Assembly: GCA_021292165.1 (NCBI GenBank)
Contig: CM037878.1
Coordinates: 2,728,001-2,792,000 of the forward strand
DNA: 64,000 nucleotides
Direction: 5' to 3'
Source of the DNA: Shinisaurus crocodilurus
Taxonomy: Eukaryota > Chordata > Lepidosauria > Squamata > Shinisauridae
The position numbers were made by a program, and so were the translations under genes. The notes under the pieces are model-generated. The model worked only from the letters and a program-made list of their open reading frames with translations. It did not search any database and was not told the DNA's origin. Below, one piece after another: positions 22,776-34,152 of this stretch. Numbering within the stretch: the stretch's first letter is position 1; each line of letters opens with the position of its first letter.

Positions 22776-23166
22776 GCCAATGGCAAAGGCGTGTTGCCGC
22801 AGGAGAGCGGAGGGGCCACACGCCCTGCGCTCCGAGTGTTCCTCTGCCCCCCCTCCAAGACGGGGTCTGAGATACAGTGCGACGGCTGCGCCCCATAGGA
22901 CTGCTCCCACACGGGAGGGCGTTAGCTGCTCACTGGACGCCAGTAGACTTTGGCGGGAGTAGCTAGTGTGGCAGCTCTTAATGGGTGCAATTAATGGATG
23001 GAAACATTTCCTTGAGTTTAAGATTCTCCCCCAGATAGTTTCTGTGGAGGGCAAGGGTCTCCCTTCCCCTATCTAGCCAGGTGTGTGTGTCCCACCCCAC
23101 CCTGTCTCTCTTTTTCTCTCTCTGCCTTTGCTCTTATTTCTTCCTCTTATTTCTTCCTCCTCTTTG

Positions 23167-23268
23167 CAGTTTATTTATTTATTATATTTATACCCCACCT
23201 TTTTTCCTGAAAGGAACCCAAGGCGGCTTACATAATCCTCCTCCTCCTCCTCTCCATTTTATCCAAAC
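23167..23268 (-). mobile_element. SINE-A/L2 tail fragment
   Basis: Only the reverse tail and part of the body (CTTACATAATCCTCCTCCTC ... TTTTATCC). Confidence 0.78.
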
Positions 23269-23384
23269 AGTTGGAAGTGAGGAGGTGGGGATGGCTGGGA
23301 AGGAGGCCTCGGCGAGCATGTGCAGAGTACACAGAAGCCAGCAAGAGAGTGCAGGTTGAGATGCAGCCGGAGTAGTTTGGACCT

Positions 23385-23745
23385 TTTTATTATTTATTTC
23401 GATACTGCCCAATAGCCGGAGCTCTCTGGGCTGTTCACAAAAATTACAAAACATAATATAAAAACATTAACGTACAAAATTGAAAAAAACAATTTAAACG
23501 ACTAAAACTGTTAGCAATGAGATTCCAGGACCTGATAAAACAACTGGCATTACAATCCCATCATATGGACTAGAGGATATTCTTAACCGTGGCGCTGAAA
23601 AGATGGCAGAGTTGATGCCAGGCAGGACCTCAGTGGGGAGGGCACACCGCAGTCGGGGGGCCACCACTGAGAAGGCCCACTCCCTTGCTGCTATCCTGCG
23701 AGCCTCCCTCCGAGGATTCAGATGTCACTGATTAATTCATTGCTT
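23385..23745 (-). mobile_element. L2-type LINE 3' end
   Basis: Starts with the reverse of the L2 tail (CCCAATAGCCGGAGCTCTCT), with AT-rich 3' UTR and GCGCTGAAAAGATGGCAGAG, matching the C-terminal coding end of L2. Confidence 0.75.
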
Positions 23746-24900
23746 AAAAACCACGTGATTGATCAATTCAGAGGTTTCCTTGGTTGACATATGTTACTGC
23801 TCTACCAAGCCCGGAAATGATTGCAGCTCCAGTCAATAGCAGGAAATGAAAATATCCAAATATGCTGGTTTTATTTTTAGAAAAGGACCCGACCAATTTC
23901 ATTTTCCTCCCAAGAGCGCTGCTATACAAAAATACACACATTAAGAGGGAATCGCATTGCTATTTTAAACAATGCACTCACTATTCGGTACATACGATGC
24001 AAATCATTTATAAAAATACATGTTTGTTTTTTTATTGTACTGAGTGCATTGTGCAAAATGACAATGGAAGCAATTATTCCATCTTAATGTGTATTTTTGT
24101 ACTTCAGTCCTCTCTGTGGGGGGTGGGCGGTAGGGGGTGGGGGGGGGAGCTGTAAGATTGTCTAATAATAAAATCCGTTTACTGCAGCAGATCATCCTCT
24201 TGGTTGATGCTATTCTGTATGAGAAAAACATGAGTCTTTGGGGTAGGAAGAAGGGGGTGATAAGTGAATGAATGAATGAGCGAACGAACACAGCGGAGGC
24301 GGGTTGCCTCACACGGAAGGCCAAGGTCTCCCTTCGGCTGTCCACCCGCTGTCTAACCCCACCCTGCATTCTTGAGACTCCCAAAGAGAATCCTCTCTCT
24401 CTCTCTCTTGTCCCATCCCTGACAGTCCCTTTGGCAACATTTCTGGGAGAGCTGCTCTGTCTGTCCTGCTGTAGCTTTGTCATGCCAGGCTTTGTGCGGA
24501 CAGTGTTGTTTTCCTGTCTTCGCCGCCACAGCTAAAGGCGAAGGGCTGCCAGCCAGGCCCTTCTGCCAGTTCTGGAGCATCCCAAAGCCAGCCGTTTGTC
24601 TCCAACTTCAAGGTAGCAGCAAGAGGCAGCAACACTCCCAAGCAGCAGCAGGGACCAACATTCCAACAGTTGCATCCGTTTAAGAAGCACAGACAAATGT
24701 GCACTGAAAGAGAAGCCGCTGCATTCTGGAAATGCATTGGCCGGATGTGCCTCCGCCTCTCCAGGGTCAAGTTCAAGGCGAGGAGTTCTGTGGGTTTGCA
24801 GCAGAAGGTGGCTTTGCCTGGCTCTGATTGGCCAGCAGCTGCGTCGTCACAGCCTCACCTCTCCCCAGATTGGTTTCACAACTTTTGTAAGGGCTGTATA

Positions 24901-24958
<58 letters not shown>

Positions 24959-26112
24959 TTATGTTCAAAATACGAATTTATAAATTAAAAGGGAGACATC
25001 CCACCTGGAGCATGCCAAGGGACAAGACTGAGGACTGAATCAGAGTTGGAAACAGTCCTGTTCATCATGATAAAAAATAGTAAAGGGGAAAAGCTGGGCT
25101 CAGCCCCGCAGGAGAAAAGCCTTCAGCAGATTGTGCTTTTGACAGGGGGCCGACTGCTGTTTTGCGTTTTAGTAGCATGGAAAGCACCTATGATCTTCAT
25201 TTCAAGCCCTGAGAAATGCTCTTGAATCTTCGTGCCAGTTCTTCAGTCGCTTTGGGTCAAAGGATGCACTGCGTGTAGTTCCATTATGGTTTTCCCCGCG
25301 GGCTTCCTTCCCCCCCCTCCCCCCCCCCGCCACATGCAAAACAGCTCTGTGTGACTTTGGGTTGAGCGGAGGAACAGCCCCAGGTTGGCGGCTGCTTCAC
25401 CCTTTTCTTCCCAAACCACTTTGCACTGAATTAACACCCCCCCCCCAAAAAAAAAGCACCTCAGGGGGAAAAACTATCATGTGATGTCTACTTTGGCCCT
25501 AACATCAAATGACCTTTGATCCCGCCCCACCCCCTTAACTGTATAGCCAGTTGTAGGCCTGCAATCTTTAATTGGTAGATGTTTCTGTAACAGTCTCCTA
25601 TACTGAGGCTCTGGCAAAATGCAGGTTTATTTCAATTTAGTCAATTACGCAAGCTGATCAGTTAAATATCGCACGTGATCAGTCAACTAGGAAAGTATTT
25701 AATTGGATGACGGCCCTACCGATTTTGCGCGGATGAAAGCATTGCTTTGCTCGGGCAGCAGCGGCCATTTTTGCACACCGTCCCAAGATTCCTTTCGGGC
25801 ATCCGCAAATCCACTTGTCTGCCCGCCGGAGACAAACGGCCACGGCCGGCCATTTGGCGAGGATGCTGAGCAGCAAACATTCCCTCTCCCAAGCTCTTCC
25901 TTGTGCTAACGTTTGGAGAAAGCCAGAAACAGGCCTCCAGCGCCTCTCCTGCCGTTTCTGACCTCCTTCATCCACCAGCGCAGGTAAGAGGAATTCCTTC
26001 CTCCCTCCGTTGTGCGTGCCAGGAGACTTTGTGGTCAGCGCATAGAGAGCCTGGCTAGTAAGCCAAGCCCACATTTTGCGGAGCGCTTTGAAAACCTCTC
26101 ATTCTTGCCAAA
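23746..26112. other. Repeat-poor intronic DNA, possible conserved non-coding blocks
   Basis: Apart from the ATT microsatellite and C-runs near 25310-25330 and 25436-25447, few repeats. Bases 23760-24110 and 25540-25720 are AT-rich, of balanced complexity and contain TAATTG/ATTTGCAT-like words typical of regulatory DNA; conservation is untested. Confidence 0.35.
24899..24958. repeat. (ATT)n microsatellite
   Basis: About 20 perfect ATT units. Confidence 0.97.
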
Positions 26113-26445
26113 ATGGCCACTGGCTTAGATGGCTTCAGAGGGGGATTAGACAAATTCATGGAGGAGGAGGAGGAGGAGGAGGAGGAGGAGGAGGGGGAGA
26201 GGTCTATCAGTGGCTATGAGCCGTGTATGCTGAATGGAACGCTTGGAACTTCCATATCCAGGAGCAGTCTACCTCTGAAGACCTGTTGCTGGAGGGTGCG
26301 CGGCAGGAGAGGACTGCTGACCTCCTGTCCTGCCTCTGGTCTTCCCAGGGGCATCTGGAACTGGCCAGTTTTGCAAGCAGGATGCCGGATTAGATCGGCT
26401 TTTGGTCCCACCCAGCAGGGGTCGTGTTATAGTCTGTGTTCCTAA
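26113..26445 (+). mobile_element. CR1-E-like LINE 3' end with GGA expansion
   Basis: The reading frame shows GLDGFRGGLDKFMEE, the CR1 C-terminal motif, interrupted by a run of GAG codons (26160-26197), then the 3' UTR ending near CAGCAGGGGTCGTGTTATAG. Confidence 0.7.
26160..26197. repeat. (GGA)n microsatellite within a CR1-E end
   Basis: About 12 GGA/GAG units inside the former coding frame. Confidence 0.95.
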
Positions 26446-26460
26446 AGCCTTCCCTTTAAT

Positions 26461-26916
26461 CAGGGGTGAGGAACCTCTGTCAGCCCAAGGGCTGAATTCA
26501 CTTTTGTAGATGCTCTTGGGGGCCGCATTCCTGAAGACCAAGGGGGCGGGGCCAGAAATGCCAGCATGTTTTAGCTTAAAGCGCTGATTTGCAGTCACTC
26601 AACCTTTGGAGAAGCATTTCAGCCAGTGCTTTTTTTTCTGGAGAAAAGGGTACCGGAACTCTTGGATTACATTTCCTCGGGAGTAGATGGCGATTAAATT
26701 GTAATGCAATTAATAGAAGAAAAGGTGCTGGAACTCAGTTCCGGTGAGTTCCACCAGAAAAAAAGCCCTGATTTCAGCCCTTTGGAAGACGTGCAAGAGC
26801 TGGGAAACCACCAAGTGATTGGTGCTTGGGGGAAATGGGGCGGGGCCAGGGGGAGGGGAGGGGCCATCCTGGAGGGCCGGATTTGGTCTGCAGACCTGAG
26901 GTTCCCCCCCCCCTTG
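26461..26916. mobile_element. hAT element, CAGGGGTGAGGAACC end
   Basis: The left end is CAGGGGTGAGGAACCTC; the right end GAGGTTCC then a C-run ending at 26916 is a decayed inverse. Flanks CCTTTAAT (26453-26460) and CCTTTAAG (26917-26924) match 7 of 8. Contains a nested hAT MITE at 26624-26770. Family relatives at 8070-8185, 43336-43480 and 58515-59013. Confidence 0.8.
26624..26770. mobile_element. hAT MITE nested in another hAT
   Basis: Ends CAGTGCTTTTTTTCTGG and CCAGAAAAAAAGCCCTG; exact 8-bp target duplication ATTTCAGC at 26616-26623 and 26771-26778. 147 bp. Confidence 0.92.
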
Positions 26917-27003
26917 CCTTTAAGCAACTGTTCCTTGAGATCTGTTTAGCTGGCGAGTGCCCCCTTTAATTTTATGCTCTGCCCATTGACAAGATGACAC
27001 TAG

Positions 27004-27339
<336 letters not shown>

Positions 27340-27650
27340 TAGTCTGGCCGAGGAGAGGCCCCAGGGCACTCCTGCTTTTGCTTTCCTGGGTGCAGCGCAG
27401 CTGGGCTCACCCACTTGAGCGATCTGGAGGTTGGAGAACACTGCCCTATTGACTAAATTTCCAGCTTCGTGCCTGGAACAGCACCTGTTATTCCTGGCTG
27501 GCTTTCTCTTCACAGGATAGCTACTTATATCATGTGCCTCTGGGGGCTGCCAGCGCAAAACACACATTTAAAAGAAGGGTAAGAGGCATTTTGAATGGGA
27601 AAAGTGAGCCATTTTTCAAAAGTGCACGCTTCTGCCCCCACGGACTAAAG

Positions 27651-27758
27651 CAGTGTTCTCCAACCTTGGGTCCCCAGATGTTTTTGGCCTACGCTGGCTG
27701 GGGCGTGCTGGGAGTTGTAGGCCAAAAGCATCTGGGGACCCAAGGTTGGAGAACACTG
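27651..27758. mobile_element. Palindromic MITE (CAGTGTTCTCCAACC family)
   Basis: Ends CAGTGTTCTCCAACC and GGTTGGAGAACACTG, 108 bp. The left flank GACTAAAG is shared with the inverted copy at 35123-35230; the right flank CAATAGGG is not a direct duplication of it. Confidence 0.88.
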
Positions 27759-28110
27759 CAATAGGGCCTTAAGCTTCGACTGTGAAGTCAATACTAAGTC
27801 ACAGGTCACATATTGTTTGAAATGTATTTCTTTAAACACGCCACCTTTTGATTCAGAAGGATCCCTAAGGTGGCTTTCAGAGATCTTCTGGGTAATAAGA
27901 TTTAACCCATTCAAAGAACCAGGAACCGTTCCATTGAAATGGGAGCGGGCAACATCTGTGGGTCTGAGGGCCAATGTCCCTCCCCCAGAACAAAGAGCCA
28001 GTGGGGCGGGGCGGGGGGTGTATGCAGCCCGTGGAGGGCATGTTCCCCGCGGACCACCAATGTGCCACAAAAAGAGTGAAAGGCGATACTGTCGCATAGA
28101 TGCTGTCACA

Positions 28111-28377
28111 TTATTATTTTATTTTATTATTTATTTATTTATTTATTTATTTATTATATTTATACCCCGCCTTTTTTCCTGCAAGGAACCCAAGGCGGCT
28201 TACATAATCCTCCTCCTCCTCTCCATTTTATCCTCACAACAACCCTGTGAGGTAGGTTAGGCTGAGAGGCAGTGACTGGCCCAAAGTCACCCAGTGAGTT
28301 TCATGGCCGAGCGGGGTCTAGAACCCGGATCTCCAGAGTCCCAGTCCAACACTCTCACCACTAGCGCCACACTGGCA
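28111..28377 (-). mobile_element. SINE-A in the last FGF12 intron
   Basis: Full-length reverse copy, (TTTA)n tail at 28128-28153 to head GCGCCACACTGGC at about 28376. Confidence 0.88.
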
Positions 28378-29640
28378 AGCCCCCGAGGTGCTGTGCGGGA
28401 TTAGCCGAGTAGTCAAAGTGGGGTGGGGTGGGGGGTGTTAATCGTACATCTGCGGGCCGACCATGAGGAGCACAAGCTGTTTCTGGGGGGAAGCATGTGC
28501 ATGGCAGCCTCCAGCTCACGGCGATCACTTCCCAGCACTTCTCCAGCACATGCTGGGAAACCAGAACTTGCCTCAGCTACAAAGGGCTGAGCACAACTCC
28601 TCTGACCCCACAGTCCTTTTGTCCTTCTGCTGGGGGAATGACAGTCTCTGCCCCCCCCGCCCCCAACATCTGTGATAAATAGGCTGTGGACATCATCTCT
28701 GTCCAGGAGACAGCCATGAGGTCTCTTTGCAATCCCCTCAAACAGATGGTGCAGGAGAAAGAAAGGAAAAGGGGAGGAGGGAGACGGGACGGTTTCCAGA
28801 CAGTCTGTAAACCGGCCTACATAAGCCCACCTTCTGTTGCATCCTCAAGGTCATTGCTGTTCCCAGGCTGCCCGGCGTCTTACTCTGGACTCCCCGAGCA
28901 CCAGACACAATTGTACGCAGCCATCCATCTTAGATAACACTCCTGCTTTGGGGGATTTCTCCCCAGATAGGGTGGCATTAGGAAAAGCATTGCCTTTGGA
29001 GAATGCTGCAAGAGCCGTGCGTTCCAGGCTGCCTTCGCCAGTTTTCCTCTGTCTTGCCCTTCGGTCTGTGTTTTGCTGCGCTCCTCAGTGATTTTGCCAC
29101 TGCCTGGTTCCCCGTTGAGGAATGGGGGGGGGGGGGGGGCTCGTCTAAGAATGGCTGCCTTTGCCCTTGTTTGTAACGGGTGCTTTGCCAGGGCGGAGCT
29201 TCTGCAGTTTATCACGTAGCCTGGCACTTTGCACTGGCCAAGCGCTCCGCAGCCTTTTGTCCCATTCACCCTTGAAAACACACACCCTGTAACGTAGGTC
29301 AATATCTGTGGGACAGCGTAGATAATTGCACCGTGGAATGTACGCCCCCCCCCTTTCAGAATGTTCTAGCGATCAGGGTGTGTCGGACTGCGTGTGTGCC
29401 ACGCCCACGTGTCAGCTTTCTACGTGTCACAGAGGTCGAGCGTTCTGTGCAAGGATCCCAACAAACGGCAGACATTGTATGGTCCAGAAATTGGCCAGTG
29501 GGGCCCACTGGTGGACTGTGGCTGGACTTTCTGTCTGCCTCTGCACTAGGAAATGAACACGTGTCAGATGGAGGGAGGCACGCAGGGAAAGGGGGGATGG
29601 CAGGGAAAGGGGGGATGGCAGAATCACAGGCGCCACAGAA

Positions 29641-29675
<35 letters not shown>

Positions 29676-30107
29676 AAATGGGATGCCTAGACCGGCCACT
29701 GTGCTATTCTAGAGCAGGGCCGAGGGGCCGTCGCTCCCACCCTTCTCCCGTACTGCCACCTGCACAGTTGGAGGGGTTGAGGCTGTGCTGCCTGTCTGGG
29801 GAGAGGCGAGCCATGGGAAACCCCCACCATCACCACCACCATCAGCGGTGAGATTGGGGGATAAAGGCTCTTTTTAGTTCACTTTTAGGGCCAAGCAGAC
29901 ATTACTTTAAACCTGTGCCTAGCAGCGATATCTTCTTTTCATTTTTACTCTCGAGTAGGTGCAGGGGCCCAGGTCCAGATCTTAAAAAAGTCCCCCTAAC
30001 TCTCCCTCTAGGCTACCATTCTGGATTGGGGGCCCTGTGCCTGCTCTGGAGTAAAACAAAAGGCGTAGCTGCTGGAGGCACGTTTACCGTGGTGCCTGTT
30101 TTGGCCC
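28378..30107. other. Unique part of the last FGF12 intron
   Basis: No repeat recognised except the TG/AG microsatellite, a G-run at 29125-29140 and short CCA runs. No exon-like frame. Confidence 0.4.
29639..29676. repeat. (TG)n(AG)n microsatellite in the last FGF12 intron
   Basis: TG run followed immediately by an AG run. Confidence 0.95.
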
Positions 30108-30540
30108 TCTACTGCACATCGCTGAATGGCGGGTCCTCTGGTGGTGGGCCGGGGGCTGGTTGGGCTGTGGCCTGCTCACCCCCCCTACCCACCCCCTGCC
30201 ACACTTGGCCCTGGTTTACATCACCTCCTCTGGACTGTAATCTGCCCATCCCAAGCTCCCGCCAGGTTTCCGTAATACATGCCAGGTCCGCACCCTCATC
30301 CAGGATCAAGTCATGGATGAGAGATGTTTTTTGGGTAACGGACCTGGCATTGCACAACAGCAAACGCAAGGGTGGGGAAGGAGCCACACACACACCAGTT
30401 ATCCCTTGGCTCTGGGCAGGCCTGGAACAAGGGATAGATATTAAGCATCGATTCCCTGTTCCCTTTAATTGGCATATGGCCTGCCCCTAGCGCTCTGCCA
30501 GCTAAAACCCTTTCCCCTAACCAGATGTGATGAATTGGAA
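30108..30540 (-). mobile_element. L2-type LINE 5' fragment (second copy)
   Basis: A frame on - reads APSPPLRLLLCNARSVTQKT and CITETW, the start of the same endonuclease. Bases 30263-30540 are nearly identical to 32812-33110; the rest (30108-30262) diverges in sequence. Confidence 0.72.
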
Positions 30541-31039
30541 CTGCCGTCATCCCCGGCCGTCATCCCGCGTATACTGGAAGCCGCCCCTTTGCGCTCCTTC
30601 TGCTGCCCCCCCATTCGGAGCAGGCTCTCGGACAGAGAGGATCACGGCTGGGCAGCGGGAGGAGCAGGGCCTGCACTGCAGCACGCGCTTTGCTTCAAGA
30701 AATTGCCAGGCGCGCGGATCGCTGCGGATTTTACTCCCCTGCAGCAAATGCTCCGGAATCTGCTTGGGCGCGGTGTCTTTATGGTTAAATTCCAGCAGGA
30801 AGCTCGTAAGCGTGAAAGGTGTCCCCCCCGAATGGCTTTTTAAAGTGTCGTTCGGAGAAGCAGCGGCCTGAAGCCTGACGGTATAAAATGCCCTGTAGCC
30901 CCATAAACTAGCCCAGTACATTGAGCCCCCCCGCTAGCCTCGTATCGGTGAATCTCCCGTTTTAACAGCCTTCCCATCCTCACCCGGAAAGGGCCGTTCT
31001 CTCCAAGGGGTCAAGAGAAAGGACACGGCGGCTCGAGGT

Positions 31040-31260
31040 CTTTATTTATTTATTTATTTATTTATTTATTATATTTATACCCCGCCTTTTTTCCTGCAAG
31101 AAACCCAAGGCGGCTTACATAATCCTCCTCCTCCTCTCCATTTTATCCTCACAACAACCCTGTGAGGTAGGTTAGGCTCAGAGGCAGTGACTGGCCCAAA
31201 GTCACCCAGTGAGTTTCATGGCCAAGTGGGGACTAGAACCTGGATCTCCCGACTCCCAGT
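31040..31260 (-). mobile_element. SINE-A in the last FGF12 intron
   Basis: Reverse copy with (TTTA)n tail and body; the head is truncated after ATCTCCCGACTCCCAGTC. Confidence 0.87.
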
Positions 31261-31392
31261 CTTCTGGCCCAGCTGCCATCTTCGATGCTGTGGAGTAGTT
31301 CAGCGAAGCATCCGAAGTGCTGAGGTGGAAGGCCAGAGTCCAGAACCCTGTACAGATGGCGCTGCTTCTCCAAGGGAAGAGAAAGGCACTCC

Positions 31393-31562
31393 GGAACAGA
31401 GGAGGCTGCCTTATATTGAGCCAGACCCCTAATCCCGCTAGCCCAGCGTGGTTGACACTGACTGGCGGCAAACGCTCTCCGGGATTTCGGGCAGGAATCT
31501 TTCCAGCCCAACCTTCTGCATGCAAAGCAGGGACTCTGCCCCGGAGCTACGGCCTCTTCCCA
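31393..31562 (-). mobile_element. SINE-B in the last FGF12 intron
   Basis: AGGAGGCTGCCTTATATTGA to GCCCCGGAGCTACGGCC; reverse orientation, moderately diverged. Confidence 0.72.
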
Positions 31563-31673
31563 GACCTACAGGACCATGCAGCGGTGAGAGGATGGCCCAT
31601 GGGGCAGGAGGAGGAGCTTGAGTGGCTTCGGCTGGATGGGGCAAGGGAACAGGAATAGGAGCAACGGGAACGC

Positions 31674-33060
31674 CTAGAACTGGGCATAGAACTCCTGCTC
31701 ACTTCCTGTATCCACGACGCGCGAAATCCCACTCCTAATCCAATCAGTTTTATCTGCGAAGTGCTTTGCTAGAGCCTCACAGGAGGCTTTGGATTGTTCC
31801 ATCGGATCCGGAGCGACTGGACCGACCAGACTCCGGACCACTTGGAACAGCCTCCTGGGGCAGCACTCCGCAGACGCGATGGAGGCAGCATAGAAATTCT
31901 TCTTTGCTGCCTTCACCGCCACCCGGTAGGCTGAAGATGCAGCTCTAACCTGTGTTCGATCGTCTTGGGAGCGGGATTTACGCCATCGGCACTCTAGCCT
32001 TCTCACCTCCCGCTTCAGAGCTCGCAGCGATGGAGTAAACTAAGGTGCCGTGCGAGCTCTGTTTAGGCGAAGAGGGCGCTTCGGGGCAACTCGGTCTAAT
32101 GCCCTGGTTATTGCAGCATCCCAGTCGTCCACCAGGGTCTCGACCGAGCTACCGTTTGTGTGCTCCAATTCCCCAAGCGCGTTCAGGAATCCATCCGGAT
32201 CCATAAGATGCCTGGGGCGGACCATCCTAATAGGTCCCTCACCCCTGCAGAGGGGTTGTGGCACCGAGAAATCCAACCCCACCAGATATTGATCTGTCCA
32301 TGACAAGGGGGTGGTGGATATACCCCCGATTCTCCAGATCATTGCCCCCCTCTCCTGCAACAAAAACCAAGTCCAGTGCATGACCGGCTACATGGGTAGG
32401 TCCAGTTAATACAGGGTGCAGCTCCCAGGAAGCCATGGTCTCCATGAAGTCCCGAGGTGCCCCCGTGAGGGCAGCCCCCGAATGCACGTTGAAGTCCCCC
32501 AGCACCAATAGCCTGGGGGACAACACACGCACATCAGAGACCCCCTCCAGCACCTCGGCCAGGGAATCTGTCATGCAGCGGAGTGGACGGTACACGAGCA
32601 GAATCCCCAGACTGCCCTTGGGACCCAACCTCCAGTACATGCACTCGATAAACTTGGTCTCCCGGAGAGGGAGTCTGGTAAGGACCAAGGACTCCCGGTA
32701 GATAACAGCCACTCCCCCTCCCCGTCCCCCAACCCTTCGTTGCTGGGCATACGAGAAACCGGCCAGGACACAAGGCCTGCCAGAGTTGGAGCAGCGGCCT
32801 CGTCCAGCCAGGTTTCCAGTAATACATGCCAGGTCCGCACCCTCATCCAGGATCAAGTCATGGATGAGAGATGTTTTTTGGGTAACGGATCTGGCATTGC
32901 ACAACAGCAAACGCAAGGGTGGGGAAGGAGCTACACACACACACCAGTTATCCCTTGGCTCTGGGCAGGCCTGGAACAAGGGATAGATATTAAGCATCGA
33001 TCCCCTGTTCCCTTTAATTGGCATATGGCCTGCCCCTAGCGCTCTGCCAGCTAAAACCCT
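31674..33060 (-). mobile_element. L2-type LINE, endonuclease half
   Basis: The reverse strand encodes the APE-type endonuclease (32239-33198 frame), then linker sequence (31674-32006: SRSQDDRTQVRAASSAYRVA, then ALAKHFADK). The RT is absent, so the copy is truncated or deleted at its 3' side. The 5' portion (about 32812-33060) is duplicated at 30263-30540. Confidence 0.8.
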
Positions 33061-33198
33061 TTTCCCTAACCCGGTGCCCTCCAGATGTGATGAATTGGAA
33101 CTGCCATCATCCCCGGCCAGCACAGCCTGCCCATGCTGGCTTGGGGGTGGTGGGAGCACCAGGTTGGGGAAGGCTAAAGGCTCCCTTGGAACCCCCAT
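32239..33198 (-). pseudogene. L2 endonuclease domain, degraded
   Basis: The AP-endonuclease-like domain would nick target DNA. Recognisable parts are LLLCNARSVTQKTSLIHDLI (about residues 97-116, with the Asn), GGVAVIYRES, and LVLGDFNVHSG with the catalytic Asp/Asn at about 231-241. The frame then shifts, and the final box continues in another frame (32040-32381) as SWTDQYLVGLDF, where the catalytic His of the usual Asp-His pair is Gln. The residues before about 90 extend beyond the element into an adjacent palindromic MITE and are not L2 protein. Confidence 0.78.
33060..33175. mobile_element. Palindromic MITE beside an L2 5' end
   Basis: CCCGGTGCCCTCCAGATGTG and CACCAGGTTGGGGAAGGCT arms; the junction with the L2 fragment is shared with 30505-30560. 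Confidence 0.68.
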
Positions 33199-33885
33199 CC
33201 TGCCAGGCAGTGCTGACTCCGTGGTGGGGGGAAGGCGCTCGGCCTGCAGTCACAGCGCCCCGGCTCAGATCAGATCAGACCAAGCCAAGGGTTGGTTTCA
33301 CACTCAGAGTCCAGCCTCTCAGCTTGTTTGGTGTCGAGAAGGAATGTCCTCCGCTGAAATGGGTTAGTAATACTAAATGAGGGGAGGGGGTCGCACTGTT
33401 CTGTGCAGCTTGACTCACTTGCTAGAGCCACCTGCAGCGTTCACTAATGAATACGATATCTTTGGGAGGGAACAGCTTTTTCGCACCCCTTCATTGCTTT
33501 TGGCATGCTGGAAATGGGACGGTGTGTTCAAATCTGCAGGGGGTTCATCTGTGTGTGTGTGTGGGGGGGGGATCATGCCTTTGTGGGAGCGGGGAGGGAC
33601 TTGATGACCTCTGGGCTCAATCCAGCCCTCCGAATCAGTGCTTGGATTAGGGTGAAATGAAATCTGAAACTTGGCAACATTTCAGAATTTGTATCAGACT
33701 GTGGGAGTTTCAGGCATGTTAAATTTTGCTTTTGAAATCTGGCTTTGAGAGAGAGACTTCTTCCTAAACTAAATCTCCACTCTTGGCAATTAATTCAAAG
33801 GGGCTCATATCTGCCAACTTCCATGCCTCTTGTGTCTCGTTTTAACAAATCCACAGCAGAAAGAAATGTGTTTGCAGGTGTGCGG

Positions 33886-34080
33886 TAGAAACTTAAAAGT
33901 CAAGAATTGTATATATAAAAAATAACCATAAAATATAGTAAAATAGATTAAATTTTATAATCTAATATAAAAATTTCCAGAAATGTTTTTTAAAAAATTA
34001 TATATATAAAACATGTATAAGACAGAAACAATTAGACCTGTAAAATACAACGTCTTAAGGGCTGAAGATGATAATAATGT
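33886..34080 (+). repeat. Left inverted arm of the ribozyme element
   Basis: AT-rich arm beginning TAGAAACTT and ending GATAATAATGT; reverse complement of 34313-34506 with one indel and two substitutions by eye. Confidence 0.9.
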
Positions 34081-34152
34081 TGATGAAACCAACCTTGAAT
34101 TGGAGAGATACAGAGCATTAGCTTGTATATTGACTTAAGTGAAAACTACAGG

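Noticed and set aside
26160..26197. Poly-Glu protein domain
   Set aside because: GGA microsatellite expansion inside a degraded CR1 end.
29915..30490. 191-codon + frame
   Set aside because: Runs antisense through the L2 endonuclease fragment; not a host gene.
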